A stretch of DNA of 15,064 bases from an uncultured Acidobacteriaceae bacterium. GTDB taxonomy: Bacteria > Acidobacteriota > Terriglobia > Terriglobales > Acidobacteriaceae. Made by a program: the position numbers and the translations under genes. The notes beneath the pieces are model-generated. The model did not search any database and was not told the DNA's origin. It saw only the letters and a program-made list of their open reading frames with translations. Below, in pieces: positions 1-6,132 of this stretch (its first letter is position 1; each line of letters begins with the position of its first letter). Location of the stretch: positions 1 through 15,064 of the forward strand of contig CAIMNN010000491.1 in the NCBI GenBank assembly GCA_903842845.1, in the 5' to 3' direction.

Positions 1-81
1 CTGCGCCCGCAACGGCGATGTAATAAGCGCCAGCGCGGCCAGCATCAACGCCAACAGGGAGATCAATGCAAATCTCTTCAT
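1..81 (-). CDS. Start of an exported protein, third gene of the cytochrome operon (partial)
   Basis: Reading leftward from an ATG at 81-79, 27 codons are open to the window edge and give MKRFALISLLALMLAALALI followed by TSPLRAQ. This is a textbook Sec signal peptide: KR, about 17 hydrophobic residues, then a likely cleavage site near RAQ. The start is convincing because a GGGAGG Shine-Dalgarno lies 5 bases upstream and because the ATG overlaps the TGA of the 28-heme cytochrome gene in an ATGA arrangement. Too little is present to name the mature protein. Being coupled to two large multiheme cytochromes, it could be another cytochrome, an outer-membrane barrel or an assembly factor; that is inference only. 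Confidence 0.75.
   Translation of the reverse strand, partial: MKRFALISLLALMLAALALITSPLRAQ
78..81 (-). promoter_or_regulatory. ATGA stop/start overlap (translational coupling)
   Basis: The TGA stop of the 28-CxxCH cytochrome gene (80-78) shares bases with the ATG of the next gene (81-79). The downstream GGGAGG ribosome-binding site lies inside the end of the upstream gene, so translation of the two is probably coupled. Confidence 0.8.
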
Positions 82-2291
82 CCGATCCTCCCATGGAAAG
101 TGTTGTGCGATGGCATCAGGTTCTTGTTCCCGCCGCCTCCACCGCCGCCGTTCTGATGGCACGCATAGCAGTTCACACTGTTGTATACATAACCACTCAC
201 GCCTTGATGCTGGTTGTCCGTCTTGCTCTTGGTGTGGCAGCTGGTGCAGGTGAAGACCGAGTAATCATTTGAGTTGGTATGGCAAACCGAGCAAACGCCA
301 TTTGCGCCGCCGTGATTAACATTGAACCACGTGTGATTGAACGTCGCACCAGCCCACGAGGTTGTCGTGTGACAGGTTTGGCAGGTGGTCGGATAACCAG
401 CAGCCTTATGGTTCGGGTTTGTCGTCCCGTTGTATTGCGCGCTGTGGCAGCTGTAGCAATCCGTCGGCGTGCCCGCGTACACATTGTTGATGTGGCACAG
501 ATTGCACGCTGTCGTTATGTGCGCCCCCGTCAGCGGGAATGGCGTGTTGTTGTGGTTGAACGTTGATGGCGACCACGCCGTCGTCGAGTGGCACATATCG
601 CACGTTGTCGGGAAGCCCGCAGCCGCATGGTTCGGATTGTTCGTGTTGTTGTAATCCGTCATGTGGCAGCCGTTGCACGTCGTCGGTAGTGATGTGTAGT
701 TGTTGTTCACATGGCAGGTAGTGCACGCAACCGTAACATGCGCACCTGTCAGCGGGAACGTCGTGTTGTTGTGATTGAACGAGGCCGGTATCCACGCTGT
801 CGTCGAGTGGCACACATCGCACGTCGTCGGGAAGCCGACCTGCGCATGGTTCGGATTATTCGTATTGTTGTAATCCGTCATGTGGCAGCCGTTGCACGTC
901 GTCGGCAGCGATGTGTAGTTGTTGTTCACGTGGCAGGTCGTGCAAGCTACCGTCGTGTGCGCGCCCGTCAGCGGATACACCGAATTGTGGTTGAAGGTCG
1001 AAGGCGACCACGCCGTCGTCGTATGGCACGTTTCGCACGTCGTCGGGAAACCGTCCTGCAAATGCGGCGGATTGGTTGATTTGTTGTAATCCGGCATATG
1101 GCAGCCGTTGCATGTCGTCGGAAGCGACGTGTAGTTGTTGTTCACGTGGCAAGTAGCGCACGCCACCGTAGCATGTGCACCCGTCAGCGGATAAACCGAA
1201 CTATGGTTGAACGTTGCAGGTGACCATCCCGCCGTGGTGTGGCAGACGGCGCAGGTGTTCGGGATTCCCGATGATACGTGTGGCGGATTGTTCGTATTGT
1301 TGTAATCCGTCTTGTGGCACGTGAAGCAATCCGTCGGCAGGTTCAGGTACTGGTTGTTCACGTGGCACTGCGCGCAAGGTACGTTCTTGTGCAAGCCCGT
1401 CAGGGGGTAGTTTGTATAAACCGTGTGGTCAAAGCTCGCGTTCAGCCAGCTTGCTGTCGTATGGCATGCACCGCAATCATGCGGTAGATTGGTCTGCACG
1501 TGTGGCGGATCGTTTGTGCCTGCAAAATCTTTCTGATGGCATGCGTAGCACGACGAAGGCGTGTTTTTGAAATTGTTGTTCAAATGGCAGGCAACGCACG
1601 GCAGCGTCGCGTGCATGCCCGTCAGCGCATAGCCGGTAAACTTCAAGTGATCAAACGCCGCGCCGAACCACGTGTCCATGCTGTGGCAGCTCTGGCACGT
1701 TGTCGGGAACTTCGCCGTCACGTGGTCTATCACCTGCGTCCGGTAATCCTGCTGATGGCAACTGTAGCAATCGGTCGACAGCCCCACAAACTGCCCCGTC
1801 GCTGCGCCCTTGTGGCAGGATATGCAATCCAGCATCGCGTGCGCACCCACCAGCGGGAACCGGTTGTTGTGGTCCTGTATCTGTTTCATGGATACATTCC
1901 AACCCTTTACCGAGTGGCATTTTGCGCAATTCGCGCCAAACTGTCCGCGGTGAATATCCGCATGGCAATCCGAGCAGCTCTTGCCCACCTTGCTGAACAC
2001 CAGCGACGTGTGGCACTTCATGCACGGCACTTCCTGGTGCATCCCCTTCAGCGGATAGCCGGTCTGCGCGTGATTGAACTCCGGAATGTTGCGGATAGGT
2101 TTCCAGCTCGTATATGTGTGGCAGTTCTGGCAAGGAATATTCAGCGAGCCGTGCGGGTTCTTCACCTTCGCCTTCGGCGCAGCACTGCCTGCCTGCGTTT
2201 GCGCGGCATGAACCACCGCCACAATTCCAACCGCAGTTGCTATCACTAACGCGAATAGGAGAAATTTGCGCATTCGCAAGAATCGTTTCAT
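78..2291 (-). CDS. 28-CxxCH modular multiheme c-type cytochrome
   Basis: A 737-residue exported protein with 28 CxxCH c-type heme motifs, predicted to carry electrons outside the cytoplasm. A signal peptide (residues 1-30, KRFLRMRK then a hydrophobic core ending HAA) directs export. The body is a series of three-heme modules. The best-conserved ones start at residues 195, 269, 343, 415, 487 and 560, and a partial one starts at 633. Each reads roughly C..CH-W-F[ND]H-PLTG.H-V.C..CH-TTC..CH-NP.H, so three heme sites come with three additional His that could be distal ligands (inferred bis-His). Residues 405-628 contain no Lys or Arg, and residues 185-734 no Arg. A run of seven Gly (715-721) precedes a short tail. 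Start: ATG with an AGGTG site upstream, overlapping the stop of the 23-heme gene. It belongs to the broad cytochrome c3/c7-like multiheme group. Exact partner and location (periplasm, surface or filament) are unknown. Confidence 0.93.
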   Translation of the reverse strand: MKRFLRMRKFLLFALVIATAVGIVAVVHAAQTQAGSAAPKAKVKNPHGSLNIPCQNCHTYTSWKPIRNIPEFNHAQTGYPLKGMHQEVPCMKCHTSLVFSKVGKSCSDCHADIHRGQFGANCAKCHSVKGWNVSMKQIQDHNNRFPLVGAHAMLDCISCHKGAATGQFVGLSTDCYSCHQQDYRTQVIDHVTAKFPTTCQSCHSMDTWFGAAFDHLKFTGYALTGMHATLPCVACHLNNNFKNTPSSCYACHQKDFAGTNDPPHVQTNLPHDCGACHTTASWLNASFDHTVYTNYPLTGLHKNVPCAQCHVNNQYLNLPTDCFTCHKTDYNNTNNPPHVSSGIPNTCAVCHTTAGWSPATFNHSSVYPLTGAHATVACATCHVNNNYTSLPTTCNGCHMPDYNKSTNPPHLQDGFPTTCETCHTTTAWSPSTFNHNSVYPLTGAHTTVACTTCHVNNNYTSLPTTCNGCHMTDYNNTNNPNHAQVGFPTTCDVCHSTTAWIPASFNHNNTTFPLTGAHVTVACTTCHVNNNYTSLPTTCNGCHMTDYNNTNNPNHAAAGFPTTCDMCHSTTAWSPSTFNHNNTPFPLTGAHITTACNLCHINNVYAGTPTDCYSCHSAQYNGTTNPNHKAAGYPTTCQTCHTTTSWAGATFNHTWFNVNHGGANGVCSVCHTNSNDYSVFTCTSCHTKSKTDNQHQGVSGYVYNSVNCYACHQNGGGGGGGNKNLMPSHNTFHGRIG
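396..1709 (-). repeat. In-frame tandem array of about 216-222 bp triheme modules
   Basis: Six complete modules of 74, 74, 72, 72, 73 and 73 codons lie head to tail inside the 28-CxxCH gene. DNA similarity is high in the centre: the 60 bases starting at 651 and at 870 differ at only two positions by eye, and a close relative starts at 1086. The offsets are 219 and 216 bp, always multiples of three. The pattern indicates duplication or gene conversion of whole triheme units without loss of frame. Confidence 0.85.
2288..2291 (-). promoter_or_regulatory. ATGA stop/start overlap between the two cytochrome genes
   Basis: The last codons of the 23-CxxCH gene end in TGA at 2290-2288, which overlaps the ATG (2291-2289) of the 28-CxxCH gene. 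The AGGTG site of the second gene is inside the last codons of the first. This is the same coupling arrangement as at the next junction. Confidence 0.8.
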
Positions 2292-4336
2292 TGTGCACCT
2301 GCCATGGCCATAAATTCAGGTTGACTGTGAGAGTTCATCGTTTGACCCGTTCCATGGAACGGAACAGCAACTCGTGAACTCTTCTCTTGTGGCACACCGT
2401 CCGAGTGGCAAGCTGCACACTCCTTCGGCGTCGGTTTGTAGAAGAGCACCATCTGCCCCTCCACTTCTTTCTTCAACATGTGGCAAGAGCTGCAAGACGT
2501 GTTCTGGTGTCCGCCCTTCAATGAGAAGATCGTCTTCTCGTGGTCAAACAACGAGGGCTTCCACTTGTTGTTGTTGTGGCATTCCGCGCATTCATTGGCC
2601 CGCGCGCCGAACTGCGTCGAGTGCGGATTCTTGTGGCAGTCCTCGCACTTGGTCGACGCCGCGGCAAAGTTCACGTGCAGCAGTGTCCGCTCCAGGTTTG
2701 GCGGCTGATGGCAATCCTTGCACGCAACCGCGTGGTGCGTACCCACCAGCGCAAACTTCGTCGCATCATGGTTAAACTTCGTCAGGTCCTTCCACTCCTT
2801 CGTCGAGTGGCAAACCTCGCAGCCCAGCCTGTGCCCGTCCACCTTCACAGCCATGCGCTCAGCAAACTGCCCCTTATGTATATCGTCATGGCATGCGTCG
2901 CACTCCATGCTCTTGAAGTGGAACAGCGCAACCTCGCTCCCGCGCTCCGGCTTGTGGCAGTCATTGCACGCCACCGCAATGTGCGAGCCCGTCAGCGGGA
3001 AGCGCAGCTTATCGTGTTGCGCACGCTTGAAGCTCGACGTCTTCCACGTCATGCCCGTGTGGCATTGCTCGCAGCGGTTCTTGTATGGCGCAGCCGCAAA
3101 CTGCCCGCCGTGCGGATCCTTGTGGCAGTCGATGCACTGCGCGAACTTTATCTTGTACTGCGTCTGCTTGCCCGCTGGCCTATGGCACGAAGCGCACTCA
3201 ACCTTCTCGTGCGGCCCCGTCAACGCATACTTTGTCTTCGCATGGTCGGCAACAGTAAACGTCGTCGGCTTCCAATCCTTAACTGTATGGCAGCTCTCGC
3301 ACTTGCCGCCGTCGGCGCGCTGCTTGAACTGCCCCTCATGCACATCCTGGTGGCAATCAGCGCACTGCCCAAATGTCATCGTTTTCTTGAAGTCCACCGA
3401 CTTGTGGCAGCTCACGCAACCAACCTGCTGATGCTTACCCAGCAGCGCAAACTTTGTCTTCGAGTGGTCAAACGTCGTGGTAAAGCTCGACTTCTTCCAC
3501 GTCGACGTAGTGTGGCAGCTTTCGCACGGCTTGTTGAACTCTCCGTGATGCGGATCGTTATGGCAGCTCGCGCACGTAGTAAAGTTCAGCCCCGTATATT
3601 TCGGCTGTCCATCCGCGCCCGGCACATGGCACTTCGCACAAAGCACCTGCTGATGCGCCCCGCTCAACGGATAGCGCGTCTTGGCATGGTCAAATCCATG
3701 CTCATCGATCTTTGCACTCTTCCAGCTCATCACGTTATGGCAGCGCGTACACTCAGCGCCGAACTTTCCCTGGTGCTTGTCCTCATGGCAACTCGAGCAT
3801 TGAGTCTGCAAGCCCAAGAAGGTGTGGCTCAGGTCTTTTTGCTTCAGCAGCGCCCGTTCCGCCTGCGGAATATACTTCGCCTGGTGACAACTGCGGCAAT
3901 TCGTTATCTCCGCATGTTTGCCCTGCAATGGGTACCCCGTCTTGCTGTGGTCAAACCCGTGAGGCGTAGGATCCCAGTGCAGCATCTGGAAGCCTTCGCC
4001 GTTGTGGTCCGAGTGGCACTTCACGCAGTTCGTGTTCTGCGCACCCGTGTTCGGAAAAGTCGAGTGCAGACCGCTGTGCTGGTTCAGTTCCTTCTGAATC
4101 TCCTGATGGCAATCCGTGCAATGAAACGCCCGCCCCGACACTGAATTGACATGACATTGATTGCAGTTTCCGCTGCCCTCAAGCCCATGGTGAGCCTTCG
4201 ACAACGGGCCAGGGGATATCTGCGCCCCGATTACTGCGCAGCAAAAAAGTTCAAAGAGCAGAAAAAATGTAGCCGCCAGCTGCGCCCCGGATGCGCCGAC
4301 ACCAAAATTTCTTTTTGAAAACGACCTCTTCTGCAC
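2288..4336 (-). CDS. 23-CxxCH modular multiheme c-type cytochrome
   Basis: Exported multiheme cytochrome of about 682 residues with 23 CxxCH motifs, first gene of the leftward operon. After a basic N-terminus and a hydrophobic signal segment ending near VIGAQ, the protein runs as seven modules opening with FDHxKTxYPLxGxH-like motifs. These lie at residues 128, 215, 289, 364, 440, 521 and 597, counted from the GTG. Each continues V.C..CH, then C..CH-D.H.GQF, then C..CH....WK. The extra His in FDH, GxH and DxH could be distal heme ligands. The modules resemble those of the next gene but are Lys/Asp-rich and more diverged. The open frame extends to a TTG at 4384 with no ribosome-binding site. 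GTG 4336 has GGAGAG just upstream and leaves a normal-sized signal peptide, so I prefer it. Role inferred: electron transfer across the periplasm or to the surface. Confidence 0.92.
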   Translation of the reverse strand: MQKRSFSKRNFGVGASGAQLAATFFLLFELFCCAVIGAQISPGPLSKAHHGLEGSGNCNQCHVNSVSGRAFHCTDCHQEIQKELNQHSGLHSTFPNTGAQNTNCVKCHSDHNGEGFQMLHWDPTPHGFDHSKTGYPLQGKHAEITNCRSCHQAKYIPQAERALLKQKDLSHTFLGLQTQCSSCHEDKHQGKFGAECTRCHNVMSWKSAKIDEHGFDHAKTRYPLSGAHQQVLCAKCHVPGADGQPKYTGLNFTTCASCHNDPHHGEFNKPCESCHTTSTWKKSSFTTTFDHSKTKFALLGKHQQVGCVSCHKSVDFKKTMTFGQCADCHQDVHEGQFKQRADGGKCESCHTVKDWKPTTFTVADHAKTKYALTGPHEKVECASCHRPAGKQTQYKIKFAQCIDCHKDPHGGQFAAAPYKNRCEQCHTGMTWKTSSFKRAQHDKLRFPLTGSHIAVACNDCHKPERGSEVALFHFKSMECDACHDDIHKGQFAERMAVKVDGHRLGCEVCHSTKEWKDLTKFNHDATKFALVGTHHAVACKDCHQPPNLERTLLHVNFAAASTKCEDCHKNPHSTQFGARANECAECHNNNKWKPSLFDHEKTIFSLKGGHQNTSCSSCHMLKKEVEGQMVLFYKPTPKECAACHSDGVPQEKSSRVAVPFHGTGQTMNSHSQPEFMAMAGAQ
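2465..3955 (-). repeat. Diverged tandem triheme modules in the 23-CxxCH gene
   Basis: Seven protein-level repeats, spaced 87, 74, 75, 76, 81 and 76 residues apart, each opening with an FDHxKTxYPLxGxH-like motif and holding three CxxCH sites. Unlike the array in the neighbouring gene, I see no long near-identical DNA stretches, so these copies look older. Confidence 0.75.
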
Positions 4337-4345
4337 GAACTCTCC
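4334..4345 (-). promoter_or_regulatory. Ribosome-binding site and GTG start of the 23-CxxCH gene
   Basis: On the minus strand GGAGAG (4345-4340) is followed by TTC and GTG (4336-4334); the GGAG core is 5 bases from the start. The longer TTG start at 4384 has no purine-rich site, so this site decides the start. Confidence 0.6.
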
Positions 4346-4469
4346 AGCAATCCGCTTGCATGTATTCGCCGAAACGGGGAACAAAACCAGTCAAGAGCTT
4401 TTATGGCTCGAACGCGCGGCAAGACAACGGATTGAAAGATTGACGCAATCAACTAGCCGCAGTGAGCAA

Positions 4470-4498
4470 AATGTACATGACAATTTGGTAATGAACAA
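4470..4498 (-). promoter_or_regulatory. Candidate promoter of the cytochrome operon
   Basis: On the minus strand a -35-like TTGTTC (4498-4493) is followed after exactly 17 bases by a -10-like TACATT (4475-4470). Matches to the sigma-70 consensus are 3/6 and 4/6, so this is weak. It would give a leader of about 125 bases before the GTG at 4336. Confidence 0.25.
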
Positions 4499-4532
4499 TT
4501 AATGATCTGATGTACCAGTGAGTGCAGGGAAA

Positions 4533-4551
4533 TTAAATGTGATGCATTTAA
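4533..4551. promoter_or_regulatory. Palindrome TTAAATG-N5-CATTTAA, possible operator
   Basis: A perfect 7-bp inverted repeat with a 5-base spacer (19 bp in all) sits upstream of the candidate leftward promoter. This size is typical of binding sites for dimeric helix-turn-helix regulators. The spacing and bases do not match the FNR or CRP consensus. No regulator gene is visible nearby. Confidence 0.35.
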
Positions 4552-4650
4552 AAGTTGTACGATCAACGTGACCAGAGCCGCCTTTGAAGCAGCTTCTTTT
4601 CATACCAACCCAGATATTTATTTGGCAAACTCACTTTGATGCGTTTGCGT

Positions 4651-4674
4651 AAGCGAATTAGTTCAAATTCGTTT
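4651..4674. repeat. Inverted repeat with CGAATT/AATTCG core
   Basis: AAGCGAATT and AATTCGTTT flank a 6-base spacer; 8 of 9 positions pair and the ninth can be a G-U pair in RNA. It could be an operator or a leader hairpin upstream of the O-antigen ligase-like gene. The region is AT-rich, so chance is possible. Confidence 0.25.
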
Positions 4675-4882
4675 AAGGATGAGATTTTGTAGACTGTTGA
4701 GCTGTCAAAGATTCACATAGGCCCGCCAAATCAGCGGACTTTCGTATTTCGACACTTGGTCTTTCATGCTGGAACATATCTATCGACACATGGATATGCC
4801 TATGTTCAACTGGTACTACAAATACCCGCCCGGAGAATTTTAGTGAGTTCGCAGCCGTTCCTGCATAATGATCGTGATTTGC

Positions 4883-4887
4883 AGGAG
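4883..4887 (+). promoter_or_regulatory. Ribosome-binding site AGGAG deciding the start at 4894
   Basis: AGGAG ends 6 bases before the ATG at 4894. The frame is open further upstream to a TTG at 4756, but that start has no such site and would put a 46-residue soluble extension before the first membrane helix. Confidence 0.65.
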
Positions 4888-4893
4888 CAGGGC

Positions 4894-6132
4894 ATGTGCG
4901 CGCGCTTTCTATTAAGTCTGTTGAAGTTTACGCTCTTTGCGTTGCCATTGCTCTGCTGGCCTAACCTGGAATCCTCATTCTCAACACCAAAGCTTGCTCT
5001 GCTGGCTCTCTCCTGTCTGCTTCTATGCGTGTATTTACTTTGCAACCGGTCACTCTTCTCCATCGATCTTTCAACTGATTGGCCGATTATGCTTTGGCTG
5101 GTCGCTCTCTCCATCAGCACTGTTTTCTCGCGCAATGCACAACTGGTCCCGCTTCTGATTGCTTTGCTGCCGGCCGCACTCTTTTATCTCCGCCTTGTGC
5201 CCGGCAACCCACTCCGCGTGCTCTGGCTGGCATCGCTGCTGCAAGCCGCCATAGTGCTCATGCAGTTCGCCTCTCTTGATCCAATGCGGCTGATGGGCTG
5301 GCTGGCTGATTCCTTTTCCTCGCCTCGCATGCGCATGTACGGCACTCTTGGTAATCCTGATTTTGTTGCAGCATGGACCACGGCTCTTCTCCCAGTGGCT
5401 TACTACTGGGTTCTTGCGCCTGCTCGCAATCGCTCTGTAATTATCCTGCGCAGCTTGGGGCTTCTACTTGTATTTACCGCTCTTGCCACAACTGCTTCAC
5501 GCATCGTTTGGTGTGTCCTGCCGCTGCAATTTCTTTTCCTGCTTCTGGTCACTGGACGCACTACCGGCCTGCCAGCCAAATTCAAGTGGTTTGTGCCTGC
5601 GATGCCGCTCCTCGGGCTGCTGCTCATATTCCTGTTGCCGCTACATCTGCCCGTACGCTCACTCTCTGTAACCGTCTCGGGCCGTCTCCACCTCGATCGC
5701 ATCACCCTCGCCAACGCAAGGCAGGTGCCATTTACCGGCTATGGCGCAGGCAATTATCAATCAGAATACGACCAATGGCAGCAGGATCAGGCTCAGGATT
5801 CATCGAACTCGACCTTCGCCGGCCACACTCAGCACGCTCACAACGATGCTCTTGAATTCTTTGTCGAGTATGGATGGCCTGGCGCCGTGGCATTTGCAGC
5901 GCTCTGTCTCTGGCTCCTCTGGCGCATTCTGCGCTCCATCTTCTCCGGCGCGTCTGCCAACTGGTGGGCTGCTGCAGCTAGCGCTCTTTCTCTGCTCGTC
6001 ATCTCACTCGTTGATTTTCCCTTCCACCGCCCCGCCGAGTGGGCGCTGTTCTGCATCTGTGCAGGCATCCTCGCTTCCACCGGCACTTCTATTCAATCTG
6101 AACCAAAACTTGAAAGGCATAACAATGATTAA
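4894..6132 (+). CDS. O-antigen ligase / Wzy-like polytopic membrane protein
   Basis: A 412-residue inner-membrane protein with roughly ten hydrophobic segments. It resembles the O-antigen ligase/polymerase superfamily (WaaL, Wzy, PglL-type), which joins or transfers undecaprenyl-linked glycans at the periplasmic face. Visible hallmarks: YGTLGNPDFVAAW (149-161), SGR (262-264), a large polar loop with FTGYGAGNYQSEY (280-292), and HTQHAHNDALEFFVEYG (311-327), matching the HxxN....E.G signature of the family. A closing DFPFHRPAEW segment (374-383) is also typical. The family is known for catalytic Arg and His residues in the large periplasmic loop; R264, R269, H311, H314 and H316 are candidates. 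Sequence alone does not separate ligase, polymerase and protein-glycosylating members. No TPR domain follows. The next gene overlaps its end by 8 bp, suggesting a two-gene unit. Confidence 0.85.
   Translation: MCARFLLSLLKFTLFALPLLCWPNLESSFSTPKLALLALSCLLLCVYLLCNRSLFSIDLSTDWPIMLWLVALSISTVFSRNAQLVPLLIALLPAALFYLRLVPGNPLRVLWLASLLQAAIVLMQFASLDPMRLMGWLADSFSSPRMRMYGTLGNPDFVAAWTTALLPVAYYWVLAPARNRSVIILRSLGLLLVFTALATTASRIVWCVLPLQFLFLLLVTGRTTGLPAKFKWFVPAMPLLGLLLIFLLPLHLPVRSLSVTVSGRLHLDRITLANARQVPFTGYGAGNYQSEYDQWQQDQAQDSSNSTFAGHTQHAHNDALEFFVEYGWPGAVAFAALCLWLLWRILRSIFSGASANWWAAAASALSLLVISLVDFPFHRPAEWALFCICAGILASTGTSIQSEPKLERHNND

Larger units (their letters stand above)
4337..4893. other. Divergent intergenic control region, AT-rich
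   Basis: About 550 bp between the leftward cytochrome operon and the rightward O-antigen ligase-like gene. No credible ORF with a ribosome-binding site was seen. It holds a 7-bp inverted repeat at 4533-4551, an inverted repeat at 4651-4674, a TAATGA direct repeat of 11-bp period (4489-4505), and a weak leftward promoter candidate. Base composition is clearly more AT-rich than the flanking genes, as expected for a two-way promoter region. I found no convincing rightward promoter by eye. Confidence 0.6.

Noticed and set aside
396..1709. Regular repeats that could be mistaken for a CRISPR array or satellite
   Set aside because: The period is about 216-222 bp, always a multiple of three, and the repeats translate to conserved heme modules. 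There are no 25-40 bp repeats with unique spacers.
2540..4144. A 534-codon open frame on the plus strand, antisense to the 23-heme cytochrome, with shorter ones antisense to the 28-heme gene (711-1079, 1500-2249)
   Set aside because: The frames are a by-product of CxxCH codons: TGC and CAC read backwards as GCA and GTG, giving endless V/A/R residues and few stops. They have no ribosome-binding site, no domain, and biased composition.
4231..4452. 73-codon minus-strand frame overlapping the N-terminus of the 23-heme cytochrome
   Set aside because: Out of frame with the well-supported cytochrome, no ribosome-binding site, no recognisable features.
4564..4577. TTG..CAA half-sites near the cytochrome promoter region as an FNR box
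   Set aside because: The arms are two bases too close for the TTGAT-N4-ATCAA layout and only one half-site matches well.
4756..4893. N-terminal extension of the O-antigen ligase-like protein from TTG 4756
   Set aside because: No ribosome-binding site and a soluble extension atypical for the family; ATG 4894 has AGGAG at ideal spacing.
5741..6124. Longer open frame upstream of the exported six-cysteine protein
   Set aside because: It lies entirely inside the O-antigen ligase-like gene in another frame, while the signal peptide and ribosome-binding site both point to ATG 6125.
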